Positions 42,690 to 55,299 are shown, counted from the stretch's first letter. The stretch: DNA of 64,000 bases from Thysanoteuthis rhombus (GCA_963457665.1 OY735207.1:47976696-48040695), one strand, 5' to 3'. The notes: generated from the sequence alone by a model not told the origin. Made by a program: numbers and translations.

Positions 42690-43030
42690 TTGAAACTGTC
42701 GTCCAGAACTGTCGACATAGGTTTTATTCAGTTTTCAAATTAGTCAGGCTGGCTATGTATGTATGTGTCACGAGTACGGGCCATACCAATGGGGCAAGAA
42801 GTCTCAACATTTGAACATTTACTCCTTAAAATTTCCCCGATACCTTTTTACAGTTGGGTTCAGTTTGCAATGCAAACTTATGCTAAATTGACCAGTCGGT
42901 GTCCGCTTGTTTTTTGAAAGTTCATGCTTTTTTAGTGATCACAGCCTGGCATCTTTCGATTGCATACTTCCAACACGGCATTCTTCCAAAAGACAGAGAT
43001 TCAATTTAATTTTAAACGAGCAACTGAAGT
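42690..43030 (+). repeat. Dispersed repeat family A, copy adjacent to the complete one
   Basis: ATTTGAAACTGTCGTCCAGA, TCAGGCTGGCTATGTATG, GGGCCATACCAATGGGGC and AGTGATCACAGCCTGGC match the family in order. The terminal phrase is degraded. It lies in the same orientation about 150 bases after the complete copy. Confidence 0.6.
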
Positions 43031-43679
43031 ATTCTGAACGTTTGTGGTTCACCTTTTAAATTCTCCCCAAACAGTTACCTGCGTCAAATGCTTTCTATTT
43101 TCAACACGAGTCATTATGATACCTCCAAGATTTACCGTAGGATCGAAGTAGTTTTTCACCTGTGAATCAGTCATCGAACTCCACGAAAAGAGGCAAATAT
43201 TAATGTTTGTGCACAGCTCGTTTGGTTTATATAACTCGCATCAAAAACAGGAAAACGTGTGCACGAATATCAATATTGCTTGGTTTCAATAAAAGTGGCA
43301 GGCACTCTGCATTCTGAGTAAAGTATCATGTCGGAAAGAGAAACGGTTGGTTTTATGATGAGATACCCTTTAGCTACCGACCAATTAATGACAGGCGCCC
43401 AGATATCCCGTCGTATATTCTTGTGCTTAAAATGACAAGTTATTACATTAGGAGACACCTTTTAGGATGATGCGTTGTCAATAAGCAACCGCTAGGAGCT
43501 ATTTCTTCAGATGATTATTGTTTTATAGATAAAAAAAGGGTCTGCTCAAATGTTTGTCGAATTTCATGTGAAACGAACATGTCGGAAATGAACACACTAT
43601 GATCAAAATTTGAAACGTAAAACTGGAGAAAGTAGAGCTCTGCGTGTACTTAGGGCAATGGATCTCCATGGAATCCTCT

Positions 43680-44181
43680 AAAGAAGAGAAAAAATTTAAG
43701 CAAATTGGTAAAGCAAGGTAAACCTTCAAGAAGGTGAAAATTCTATTAGTCTCAAAAAGAACAGTATACAACCAATGCATCCTTACCATAGTCACTTGTG
43801 CGGCTGAAACATGGAACCTAACCAAGAGACTGACTCGCGAACTGAGAACCATACAACGAGCTCATGAGCAAATCCTGCACAACATCACATGGAGAGATTG
43901 CAAGACAGCACAGTACATCAAAGAAAAACGAAGCCTGACACATAATACAAGCCTCGAATGGCAATGGGCTGGTCGTGTAGCAAGAATGGCAGACCACTGA
44001 TAGATACCAAGACTCACAACATGGATCCCAAGAAATCCAATACGGAATCGAGGCCGGTAGAATATAAGATGGCGAGACGAAATGGATAAGTTCAGATAAT
44101 ATTGGCTCCGCAACGCCCACGATAGAGTTGTGACTAATCCTGGGGAAGGTCTATATCCAATAACAGACAATAGAAGATTGG

Positions 44182-44227
<46 letters not shown>

Positions 44228-44228
44228 A
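43680..44228 (+). mobile_element. RTE-type non-LTR retrotransposon remnant ending in (GAT)n
   Basis: Encodes [34 protein letters not shown] and EWQWAGRVARMADH, the same RT C-terminal block as at 15.5 kb. The tail follows and ends at an almost pure (GAT)n array at 44181-44228. 5' truncated and frame-shifted. The microsatellite tail fits the RTE clade. Confidence 0.75.
44181..44228. repeat. (GAT)n array at RTE tail
   Basis: Sixteen or so GAT units forming the 3' end of the RTE remnant at 43680-44228. Confidence 0.95.
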
Positions 44229-44589
44229 TGATCTAATGCACTACAGACTTGAATCAGATAGTGAGTGCCTCGTTTAGAACTAAGCCAAGTTTCGAAGACG
44301 ATTTTTTTCCCTGAAAGTTGGCAGGTGAACAAAAAATTCTCCTGATCTTGATTCCACCAAAAATCTTGGAGCCATCATGGAGAAGTGTGTTGAAAACGTT
44401 CATCTAGACTTGCTCAAATAACAGCACCATTCTTGATAGCATCTGACACGGGTGATTGATGATATTTTTTTTTTAGAAATTAAAAGGAAAACAAATCTCT
44501 AGAAGCCTCTGCCTCGCTTGGAATTAAATTGCATTTGGCGTATCGTAGCAAAATTCACTTATTTGGATCAGTATTCTAAGATTAGGAAG

Positions 44590-44800
44590 ATTGCAGTAGA
44601 CGTAATAGTCTTAAGTTGTCCGATTTTCTTTGATGAAGCATCGTTATTGTCAATTCTTGGCTTGTCTTTCCTCTGTCTTATTTTGTTCCAGTTGTAGTAG
44701 ACTCTAGAGTGTCAAACTGTCCGAATTTCTCAGATGGATCATTTACCATTATAATCCATTCTTGGCAAGTCTTTCGTTTGTCTTACCTTTGTTGTTTTTG
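44590..44800. repeat. 101-bp tandem duplication
   Basis: GTAGACGTAATAGTCTTAAG at 44596 and GTAGACTCTAGAGTGTCAAA at 44697 begin two units. Both contain GTCCGA.TTTCT, ATTCTTGGCTTGTCTTTC-like text and TGTCTTA.TTTGTT. Confidence 0.6.
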
Positions 44801-47588
44801 TCGCCAGTGCTTGGCCATTATTCTATGACCGTCAATTAAGCGACATGGATCAAAAAAAAAAAGTCTCCAGCAAACGTTGAACTCGTGTCCTTTATCATTA
44901 GGTACTGACCTTACCATTGTCGTACCTTACAGCTAGGGCATCGTTCAAGTAAGCCATATTGATATAATAATTCTTTGTCTGATCTACGCTCCACAGCTAT
45001 TTTAAACTATTGCACGAGTACAACGACAGAAGAGTCGAAAATTGATAATGATATGTTCCTTTTCTGATTCTTTTCCAGTGTTGGTTTATCAACAAATATT
45101 TGTCTTCAAATTACGTGCGCTGATTGAATTTCTGCAAAATACTATTCCGCTTTAAGAGTCGGATCTGCATCTTGATCTAAAATGTTGCATAATTATTTCA
45201 CTGTTATCTTCCTCTATTGTGAACTCCCACCAGAGTACCGCTCCTAATTAGAACTGAATGACATCAAAAAACGTTCGGAATTAGTTAACACAAGAGCGTG
45301 ATATTCCCAAAAATATAAAAGTAGAGAGCATATTTAGTTAGCGACAAAGCAAAATCGTTAAAGCGTGGCTCTGAAGTTTACAGCCATCAGCCATATCCAC
45401 CTGATATTGTACCTTTGTATTACCATTTATTTCAGGTTTTATAGAATTCTCTTAAAGGCACGAATTCAATTTTTTTGGAAGATTTCAAAAGACCCCTAGA
45501 GCAGTAGTTTGCTGGGAAAGATAATAAGTTTTAAGAGGAAGGGATTATCGAATTGTGTAGGAAAATGGATAGAGATCAGGAGAACAAAACGTTAATAACG
45601 TTGTTAAATAAGATTAACGTCATAAACAAGAATAAATAGTCTTTAATTTTTTCCCAATAAACCAAATGATTCTTGTTTGTTTAGCATATAAGAGAGACTA
45701 ACGCTAGTTGGTATATTTTCCACTTAGATTGCAATAACTCAATCTGAAATTAATTTATTAAAACGCAACATTGTTACAATGGAGAGGAGACTTCCTTAGG
45801 ATGAATCGATCAAATCTGAAACAATTGTCAAGTTCGTTATATCATCATTTGAACATTTGGAGAAAAAAATGCACTAACCAACCCCACCAGTGGGAACGTT
45901 TGGTGCAATCATAATGGGCAAGTTCGTTTTCTTTGTAATAGGTGCAGATTTGATTGAATATTGTTATAATTGAGAAATATTTTTTCGAAAACCAACCAAA
46001 AGAATCTATTCGAATGAAAAGAAAGATTGTAGGAATATAATGATCACCTGGTAGGACAAGTGGAATCATATGAGAGTGGACTTTAATGATGCATTGTAAG
46101 AAAACGGAAGTAAAATGTCTCAATTGCATACAATTACGGTGTCTCAAGTAGCCTCGCTTAGAATGTATCAACCAGCCAACAAAGCATGTTTTTTTTTACA
46201 TTATATTCTAAGTTTTGACTGAGGCTCCTTGAAATGTGATGTGTACATTGTTTATTGACAATTCTCATAAACACTGACTTCGCTGTCATCAACTTCTCAA
46301 TACAAATGAACTAAGCACTAGTTTTCCAAAGTGAAAAAGTCACTCCCCATGATGAAGAACGTTTCTCGTTTAAAACTTTTCGTGCTTAAAACACATATGA
46401 CTCAAATTTAGGAAAATGACTGATTTCTATTTTGCTAAAAATCAGGCTTACATTGACACCACTAACTGGTGGGAACAAAAATCAAAGCAAGTGATTCAAG
46501 CCGTCCCTGTGCCCCAATAACATTGCCTTCCCCTATAATCATGTACCTTGAGTGTCTTGTTCGTTGTATTCAATTTATTTGTGAACTCAAAGTTTGTTTC
46601 ACATGATGGTCTCAGTCTACGAATTCGAATATCTTCTGGGATGATTTTTCAACGAGTTGGTTTTTACCACAAGTTCATCTACTGTCAGTCTATTTCTGTG
46701 AGTAAACAGCGTCCATATGAAATAAAGAATATAGTCTAGACGAGACAAAAACTCGTATCCTTTTTCACCTCGGGATGTTGCTGTATACACCACAGCTGTA
46801 CAGACACAGTTACGGACGCCATTTCCTGAGATTGTTAGATAACAGTAGATCGTTAGATACCAGTAGAGGAAGGTTTGTTTGTTTTTTTGTGCTTTTTCCG
46901 AATGATATTTTGCTGAAAGAATAAAAAGCAAAATCTCCTTCCAACCAAACTACCGAATGCATCATTATTTTCAAGAGCGAACGAAAAGAAAGGAATAGCA
47001 TATAAAATAAAAGACCCGTTTCTTCCAGGAATCAGGTGGGATCTGATGATAGGAGAGATTTTTTTTTTATGTTTCTCATTTGGTAGCATGTGGCTTGATG
47101 CTGTCAAGTTCAGGATATTTTTTTAGGAATTCTCAGGTTCATGTATTGTATTAAAAAAAAACGAGTATCAGAATAGCTTTTCATCATCTGCTATAAATCT
47201 AGTGCTGTGAGATCTCTTTACGTTCCATGCTAACTGTTGTTTGTGTTTTAATCAATTGTTTGTTTAGTTCAATAGTTAATGCATTTATGATGATATTTGA
47301 AGAGAGGAAGCCGTGATATATTCGAAATGGTAATTCCCCTTAAAAAGAAACAAAAAAAATTAGAATCAAGATTAGAGTCAAGGAAAATAAGTTATGGAAG
47401 GGCTTTGAGAAGGTTTATGATGAATTTTTATCTTAATTTTCTGACTTCTTTTCTTTATTTTACCTCCCTGGCCATCTGTCTCCTGATTGGATGATTTATG
47501 TCCGACGGAATCAAATAATTTTAGAGACATTTTATTACAAAACATTTTTCGTCTACTGCAGTGGTTAATCGAGTAGTAAATCGGACAA

Positions 47589-47589
47589 T

Positions 47590-47681
<92 letters not shown>
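47589..47681. repeat. (CA)n then (TA)n microsatellite
   Basis: Uninterrupted tracts. A separate (CA)n run lies at 47829-47857. Confidence 0.95.
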
Positions 47682-47686
<5 letters not shown>

Positions 47687-47824
47687 TAAAAAAAAGCCGA
47701 AAATTTTGGTTTTAGTTTTTAGGTATATTAATTTTGATAAGCCTTATCAAAGTTATTATACTTAGAAACTAAAAACAAAAAGTCTAGCTTTCCTTTCAAA
47801 TTTAATGAACTTTATTATAGAATT

Positions 47825-47857
<33 letters not shown>

Positions 47858-48403
47858 CACAGAACGCAGGGAATCGGTGAGATTTACAGAAACATGCAAA
47901 TTCGGAAAAATGTATTTTTTCCAATATGTCTCAAGAGCGTCTTCTCTCGTTGTCAAACGTCAAAGGTGAAAAATGATAAAAGGCTAATGTTTGGAGAGAC
48001 GGGGCAGATGATGCGTGGTTGAAATTTCTTATCTTATACTGGTGAAAAAAAGGAGAGAATGTGCTCGTGTCAAAGTTCAAGCCATCCGTGATTTGGAAGT
48101 TGAAAATGCGACGAGTTTCAAAACCTTAAAATGTCACAACTCATGAAACCAAAAAATATTCTCATAGATATTTAAGAAGAAAAAAAGACACGCTCACGCC
48201 ACCCCAACCCCAGTGTAGTTTTCACACTCTAAAAATTAAAAACTTGAAATCTAACCATCCAGGAGAGCAAATACTGTACAGAAATTTAGATTAAATAGGT
48301 TAAAGGTTAAATCAAGCCCACACACACTTGAAAAAAAATCTCAAATTCCACTGACCATAAGACGGTTTCCATTTTGCTAGCGTCCCCAACGAGCCCTCAA
48401 CGT

Positions 48404-48461
<58 letters not shown>
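48404..48461. repeat. (CA)n microsatellite
   Basis: CA run with a single TA interruption. Confidence 0.95.
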
Positions 48462-49410
48462 CATTTTTGGAAGATGTTGGTTAATGGTTTCTGCTGCTAT
48501 TGCTGTTTAGATCGGATATTTTCCTAAGATACTTTTTGGATATGGATGCATTTTCTTCAGATAACACAGAAAATTGTATGAAAATTGTTTTGTAATTATT
48601 TAACAGAGAATTGGAGAGAAATTTTCTGATTTTCAATGCTTCGAACTGATAGTATCGTCTAGAAATGTCAACTTGTGACCTCGAATGACCTTTAAAGATC
48701 AACAGAGTTCAGCAAAATCTACATTGTATTGCGTTACCCTTACACACAAAATTTCTGCCCGAAGGTTGCAGTATTTTGGAAGTCTATAAAACATATAGAA
48801 ACAAACAAACTAAGACACATTTGTCGTCTATATCGCATTAATAACTGGGATTTCTAGCGTTGCCCGGGAAAAAAAAAACAAATATACCAATAGAGAAAAG
48901 TAAATTTTATATTTCATAGAATAAATTAAGTGGGGTGCTAATTCCATTCCCCCTGACTAGCCTGTGCACACTTAAATCTTGAAATATGAAAAAGCATCGG
49001 CCTGCCCACGCAAGAAAAAAAAATACAACACAGAAAAGCAAGTTATATTTTATAGAAATATCATAGAATTAGAACAGGGGCTCTCATACCCCAGCAGCTG
49101 GCATTACATGCAAAAACGGTGAAATTTACTCGACCTTTTAGATTTGAAAATGCCAAAATTTGGAAATTACTTGTCTTACTCAGATTTGAAAATGCCAAAA
49201 TTGATCTTCCACTAAAGTGACCTTTAGAAGTTATTCCTATCTTATACCATTTTGGGGTCAGATTATCATTCTACACAAATCTGCAACCCTTATGGTTTAG
49301 CTGTTTGAGGAAAAAGTAAAAAACAAACAAAAATATTCGTGGTCTTCATAGTATTATATATATATATATAATAGCTGAATACCCGCCCAACAGACAGATT
49401 ATTCAGCTTG

Positions 49411-49424
49411 TCTCTATCTATCTA

Positions 49425-49457
<33 letters not shown>
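49411..49457. repeat. (TCTA)n then (TA)n microsatellite, joined to family X repeat
   Basis: The tract ends exactly where the family X repeat begins at 49459. Confidence 0.9.
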
Positions 49458-49458
<1 letters not shown>

Positions 49459-49459
<1 letters not shown>

Positions 49460-49710
49460 TTGTGTCATCCACTGACAGCTGTTTCGGTGTTTTACATCTC
49501 TTCAGTGGTGTTATAGACATTCCATTATCCCATCCAGGACCGCGAGGCAGAATTGAAACCTTCACTTCAGAACCGTAGGCCGATATTATACCTCTGGACA
49601 ACGGAACTGGACAGGCAATATGGCTGCATCTAAGCGATACATTTTAATTTCACAGAAATCCCTCATCCACCAGAGTGCTCAATTCCTATAGAAGAGCATT
49701 GCATAAGTAT
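49459..49710 (-). repeat. tRNA-derived repeat family X, copy 1
   Basis: Directly follows a (TA)n tract (49428-49457). Plus-strand text TGTGTCATCCACTGACAGCT, AGGCAGAATTGAAACCTTCA, CTGGACAACGGAACTGGACA and AGAGCATTGCATAAG. In complement the middle is a tRNA-like module with boxes A and B. Confidence 0.65.
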
Positions 49711-50079
49711 AACTGGAAAGTATAAAACCAGTTGTACATTATAGTTATTTTATAGATAGAGCCCGTCTCTGAAATGTTTAAAATGTTTGTTTTTTTCTAA
49801 ACTTGTTTAATCTTAATTCACCTTTCTATTAAAAGGTGAATGTCTATTCACTTCACAGTCCTTGGAGAATTGTATATAAACGTATAAAATAAAAAGATTT
49901 GTATATGGGAACAGAGGAGGTCCCACTTAGGCATTATAGTTACATTGTGAAATGAGCCCTAATTTAACTTTTCAAAAATCATTTTTCTCAAAACTTTTTG
50001 TTATAACCCTCCCCCCAGGTCCATTGAGCAGCCATGCAAAATTTCGTTGGGCTACACCGATCTTTAGATTTTCATAATA

Positions 50080-50440
50080 ATACAAACTGAGAAGTATGCA
50101 ACGTGCACATGAGAGAATCATGCTCAACCTTACATGGAGAGATCACGAGACAGCACGGTATATAAGGAAGAAAACGGGTGTCTGAGACATCATAAAAACT
50201 ATCAAAAAACTGGGCAGGCTTTGTTGCAAGAATGAAAGACAACCTATGGACATCACGACTCATAACATGGATCGCCAGAGATCACATAAGAAACCGAGGC
50301 CGACAGAACGCAAGATGGAGAGACGAACAAGACTAATTCAGGAAATACTGGCTCCACGACGCCCATGAGAGAGAAGTGTGGCGATTCCTGGGGAAGGTCC
50401 ATGTCCAACGACGGACGTTAAAATACTGATGATAATGATG
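50080..50440 (+). mobile_element. RTE-type non-LTR retrotransposon 3' remnant
   Basis: Carries ACATGGAGAGATCACGAGAC, CATGGATCGCCAGAGATCAC, AATACTGGCTCCACGACGCC and GGGGAAGGTCCATGTCCAAC, parallel to the copies at 15.6 and 43.9 kb, then a short GATGATAATGATGA tail. Coding frame destroyed. Confidence 0.65.
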
Positions 50441-50475
50441 AATAAAACAACAGATAGACACAAACATAAAGACTC

Positions 50476-50479
<4 letters not shown>

Positions 50480-50531
<52 letters not shown>

Positions 50532-50533
50532 TA

Positions 50534-50571
<38 letters not shown>

Positions 50572-50572
50572 T
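50480..50572. repeat. (AT)n then (GT)n microsatellite
   Basis: Follows the RTE tail at 50440 by about 40 bases. Confidence 0.95.
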
Positions 50573-50706
50573 GTGCTGCATGTACCAGCATATGTGAATA
50601 TGTGTGCATGTGATGTCTGTATACAATGGCATGCAGTGAGAAAACCTATAATCTCTGAATCAATCCAGTGGAAAACCAAGTGGGACAGGTATAATTTAGT
50701 GTACCG

Positions 50707-50809
50707 TCATATCGGTGCAATATCCCTCTCAGCTTCTTCAAAACAATCATTGCTTTCACTGTCTTCATCACTGTCTATGAATGTGCGTGGATCTCTTCCT
50801 GATTCACTA
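50707..50809 (-). CDS. Possible acidic terminal coding exon, unrecognised
   Basis: The minus-strand acceptor tttttcttatcgcag leads into one base plus 33 codons and TGA: SESGRDPRTFIDSDEDSES, NDCFEEAERDIAPI. About 40 codons further upstream on the same strand (50957-50870) a related acidic stretch, SSYSGSKQDSDSR, is interrupted by a stop. No family recognised. Confidence 0.22.
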
Positions 50810-51485
50810 CTGCGATAAGAAAAACACAGGACGAAGATGTCCCTCGCAACATATCTTATCAACTATTCCAGGGTAATCTTCGATTTCATTGCCCGTATCA
50901 CCATCCAAAAATTATCTTGAATCACTATCTTGTTTACTACCAGAGTAAGAAGACATGATATATATGAATGTATCACTCTATCCCATCACTGTCTTTCAAA
51001 GACAAGCTAAGCACCCACAGATACATAAACATACATCCCTCGACGCCACCTGTATTAGATCTATTTCATTTTAAAGCAAACGTCACCCCTGATCAAATAG
51101 ATACAAACACCTTTTACATTCTCATCTTCAGCATCGAAATGTAAGCAGCATATTTTTCTCAGTGTACCGCAAATATTTTTTCTCTGAGAAAGATGGCTGG
51201 CCCATGTCGAAATACATCGAACTGAGCCCACGGAATGATTTAAAAAAATGGATGTAATACCCATCTCTTTATTTTTTTTTTCTCACCTTCCAGTCTTCAT
51301 ATTCAACTACATTTATAATCCATAAAGCTGTACAGTTTTAAACACTAAACATTAAGAAATATTTTCAAAACATCTTTTTGTGTCTGTCAATGAAATATAT
51401 GTCAGTTTCTTCTGTGCTCTTTCCCTTGCTTTACATATACTATGTTATTATGATACAATGTATAAATTTTCTCTCTATTGGGATC

Positions 51486-51487
<2 letters not shown>

Positions 51488-51557
<70 letters not shown>
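51488..51557. repeat. (AT)n microsatellite
   Basis: Uninterrupted 70-base tract. Confidence 0.95.
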
Positions 51558-51558
<1 letters not shown>

Positions 51559-52019
51559 TCGTAGGAAGTAGTCTTCTATCAGTCATTGAGATGTGAAGTT
51601 ATGTTTTGTTGTCAATATACATGTCTGTGTTAGAGCAAAATTTAGGCAAAGTATGTGCGTGTTTCTGTCTTAGGAGTAGGTAAAGGATAGTCAGTGGTAT
51701 GTTTAATTAGATGAAGCTAGTTGGTTGGGATTTCTATACACCCATAAAACTGTCCTGGTTGTAGACAACTCAAGATTATTGATCTTCCTGAGTGATAACA
51801 TCTTAGTTCAATCAAATTTCCAATAAAAATCATGCGCATTTTTGTATTTCTGTTTACTCTGATGAAGCTGTGTAGCAAAGCATGTCAATGTTATGGATTT
51901 TTTCATTTTTAACAACTATTCAATTTCCCCTCCTCGTTATTTTCTTAATACTGGTTTGTTTGATAATTCATTTCCAAACTTTGTTGAGGTCTTCCGAGTT
52001 TTTTTGTTTTTTTTTTGTA

Positions 52020-53720
52020 TTACAGCATTATGATTGCAGTGCTCCACTACCCTGGGACTGACTTTACTTGTTTGAGGTATAAGTTGAATAGAATGGCTAG
52101 TGACATTGGCATGACTTTCCCTGCTTTTTTGAGTAGGTTGATAGTGATGTTATAGGGTCTACAGTCCTTTCCTTTCGTTGTTTTCTTGATTGCTTACTTC
52201 ATTTCCTGTGCAGTAAATTCTGGGAAATCATATAGGTGATTACTCTCAGCTCGTGTTCCCAGTTTATTTTTCTTTGTTGTGTGTTTGGTAGAATAGAGGT
52301 TTCGTAAAATTACTGGGCCCGTTCGACTATTTGGTCCTCATCAGTTGTCAGTTTTCCATATTAGCTTCCTTCCTAAACTGAGAGATTCTCCAATAGTTTT
52401 GAACCCCCTTCATTTTTTAAAGAATGCTTTCAATGACTGCTGTCATAGACCTTTCTACGCCTTGGTTTCTTTTAGATGGTGTTGCTCAGCTCTGTAGCGT
52501 CAATCTTTTCTATTGTTGTTTTGGTGGCTTGAGCTTCCGGTGTTTTTTTTATGAGATTGTTGGTTTCTTCAGAGACTTTGCTCAAGATTTGTGTGATCTT
52601 TGACTTGAACATACTGTTTATTTCAAGTGGGGGGTTGTAATATCGTAAATGAACCCTTCAATGTCCTCTTCTGGTTTGGCGAGCTTTCATACCTGTCTTT
52701 CAGTTCCAGCTTGAATGAGTGGGAGAGTTTTTTTTTTCTTTTTGAACGGTAAGTGGTTGCAGTTTGGCGTGGAACATTTTTCTGCGTCCTGTCTTATTCT
52801 TGATTTGAATTTTGCATCTTATCATTCTGTGGTCACTTCCTACATTGACTTGATTTAGGACCTGCACATCTTTAATGGTGTTGTTCTTGTCACTACAATG
52901 TGGCCTATTTCGTCCTTGGTTTCATGATTGGGACTCTTCCAAGTCCACTTTCCGTTGGCCCTTTTTTTCAAAGAAGGTTTTTATGGTTTTGAACCCGTTT
53001 GCTGTTCCAAAATTTACAAAATCTTCACCCCTCTCGCACTGTATTCCGTATCCATATTTGCCGACACATTTTCCAATGCCTTATTCTAGTTGGGCGTTGA
53101 AGTTTCCCATATTGATGCTGGGATACTTTTTTTGTTTCTTGGAGCATGGAATTCAAGTCGACATAGAAGTTTTTTATTTCCTCGTCGGTTGATTGTGAAG
53201 TGGGAACGTAAACTTGAATGATGTTCAGTTTGTATGTCTTTGAGAGCTTTACAGTGACACTGGCTGCACAGTCTGAAATGGCTTTGAATCCAACAACATT
53301 GTCCTTGATTTTTTTTTCATGAATTAGAAAACCAACTCCTCTTTGTTTTCCGTTTTCATTCCCATATCGCTATGAGAGATGTTTACTGTTTAGTTCGATT
53401 AGTTTCTCTCCAAGTCTTTTCCTTTCGTTAATTCTGATAATGTTCTATTTGTTCCTAATTTCATTATCCGGATCGGATAGATACATGTCTTTGGGGAGTG
53501 TCCTGACTTTTTAAATTCCTATTTATAGTGTCGTTTCCTTGATTATGATCTTGGAGTTGTGTCAGGGAAGTTGCACTCGGGGCATATCAACCCCACCCAA
53601 AGTAAAAGGTGTGGTTGGGCCTTTTGATACTGATGACTGAGCAGGAATGGCTTGTATATTTTTGATCTGGCGAACCATGGGGAGTGTCAGGCCTTGCCTT
53701 GCCTTGCCATGCTGGCCTAT
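52020..53720 (-). mobile_element. RTE-type non-LTR retrotransposon, endonuclease and start of RT (pseudogene)
   Basis: Read from 53.7 kb leftwards on the minus strand, fragments appear in the order expected for an RTE polyprotein. NGKQRGVGFLIHEKKIKD and YKLNIIQVYVPTSQSTDEEI belong to the apurinic-type endonuclease. The degenerate G-FNAQ-G-IGKCVGKYG equivalent and a linker of about 250 codons follow. Near 52.2-52.0 kb comes a degraded match to the start of the RT domain. Many stops and frame shifts mark it as dead, and it is truncated in RT. It lies opposite in orientation to the tail copies at 43.7 and 50.1 kb. Confidence 0.65.
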
Positions 53721-54340
53721 GACGTGTTTGAGGGTGCCGGGGTAGTCAGTACTACTTAATGGTGCCCATCACCATTCCAAGTATCACGTGGAAGGTTGCA
53801 CTGGGTTACATGGTTCCAGTTGCTGGTATTAATCACCGGCCTGACCTCACGCTGACAGGTAGTATTTGTGAAAGTCTATGTTGGAATCTTGATTACATCC
53901 TAAGGATTGGTATATCGATGCTTCACACTTGTATGTGAGATTTGTTCCTGAAGATTCAAGAATTCTAAAGTCCGATTTTCCTTCTCCAGTTCTGGTTTTT
54001 AATCGATATTACCATAGTTCCATGAGTAAGACTCTTAGTATGATCAAAAATGACTCGAGCATAAAAACATATCCATAGTCCTTATATATATACATATATA
54101 TTCAATTGTTTATTCTACTTTTCTAGGCCAAGTCATACATTCTCCGTAATAACGGAAGATCATTTCAAGAAATAATTCCAATATAATAAAAGGCAATCTA
54201 TAATTATTTTGTCGGATCATTAATCCATTTCCCGTCAACACAATCGTTGCATTGGAATAAACAACTAGAGCAGATATAGACCGAGAATAAACAAAATGAG
54301 AATTTGGAGTGAAATCAATTATTTTGGTATTTGCAACACC

Positions 54341-54426
54341 GACTGCTGTTTAGCTCAATGGTGAGAGTAACGCTACGTTGAAGCAGCAACCTTATCAGTT
54401 GCAAGTTTGATTCCTGCAACAACCCA
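54341..54426 (+). repeat. tRNA-derived SINE-like head, family Y, followed by (TA)n
   Basis: Reads TTTAGCTCAATGGTGAGAG, GTTGAAGCAGCAACC and TTGCAAGTTTGATTCCTGCA, then CAACCCATTTTC and a (TA)n tract from about 54442. Same family as 32086-32167. Confidence 0.6.
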
Positions 54427-54441
54427 TTTTCTCTCTCAGTT

Positions 54442-54501
<60 letters not shown>

Positions 54502-54505
54502 TACA
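54442..54505. repeat. (TA)n microsatellite after family Y repeat
   Basis: Lies about 15 bases after the tRNA-like module at 54341-54426. Confidence 0.9.
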
Positions 54506-55288
54506 TCAAAGTACAAATCAGTTATACAGTATCCAATGTGTGATGAATTTTTCTCCATAAAATGCTCGATTTACACGCATACACTAATATACAAATATAC
54601 GTATACGTAAAGGACGTACATGAACAACATTATCACGACGCCTAACCTGCCAACTCACTGATCAAAGTATAATAATACATATCTGAAAACGTACAAACTA
54701 CTGAATACCTATTCTTTCATTCAGAAAATACTTGTAGATGATATCTGAATAATACATGAAAAAAACTATAATAGTAGATTGCAAATAACAAAAGCACTTT
54801 CAATAAAGTAAAGAGGTTCGATGCGTCACAGTATACTCTTTAGACAAAGTACTGGTAAATTAAATGTATTCAATAATCAGTTTGTCAATCGATTAATGAT
54901 TATTCAATAAATTGATTTGATTGGTAATTTGGATACATTTAGTAATTGAAAAACTCTGTACGAACAGAAAATTCTGCAATGTTCATGCACCACGAAATGA
55001 CGTCATTGGGAGAATCGCAGCAACCGACAAAGACGAAGTGCAAACCGCGAACATCGAATTCAAAGGTGAAATAAATCGTAAAATATCAGAGGAAAAGATA
55101 CAACTCTGCCATGGAATTCAACAGCATGAATTTATCCAGATGCTGGAGAATACGCCATATCTTCTGGAAAATGTCTATTTGCATCAAAACCAGACGACCG
55201 TTCACTCCTTAGGAAACAACACAAAATAAGTAAGAAACAAATTGGAAAAAAGTGCTCCTTATCCGTCATTTTCAATGAAATACATACG

Positions 55289-55299
<11 letters not shown>

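Larger units (their letters stand above)
36651..43679. other. 3' UTR and downstream sequence without recognised gene
   Basis: Holds candidate poly(A) signals, a possible MITE (37005-37353), the 21-bp minisatellite, TA/CA tracts at 39.8-40.4 kb, and two family A repeats (42.0-43.0 kb). About 40900-42000 is AT-rich with no feature I can name. Confidence 0.75.
44229..49400. other. Intergenic AT-rich sequence
   Basis: Apart from a 101-bp duplication (44590-44800) and microsatellites at 47.6, 47.8 and 48.4 kb, I see no coding signal. The text TTCTAGCGTTGCCCGGG at about 48850 and nearby A-rich duplicated segments suggest an old repeat. Confidence 0.65.

Noticed and set aside
44181-44228. CRISPR-like or coding trinucleotide array
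   Set aside because: A pure GAT array at the 3' end of an RTE remnant, with no spacers; the host is an animal.
54921-55229. 102-codon ORF beginning MVIWIHLVIEKL
   Set aside because: No family recognised, no splice signals that would support it, and flanked by repeats. Not enough to call a gene.
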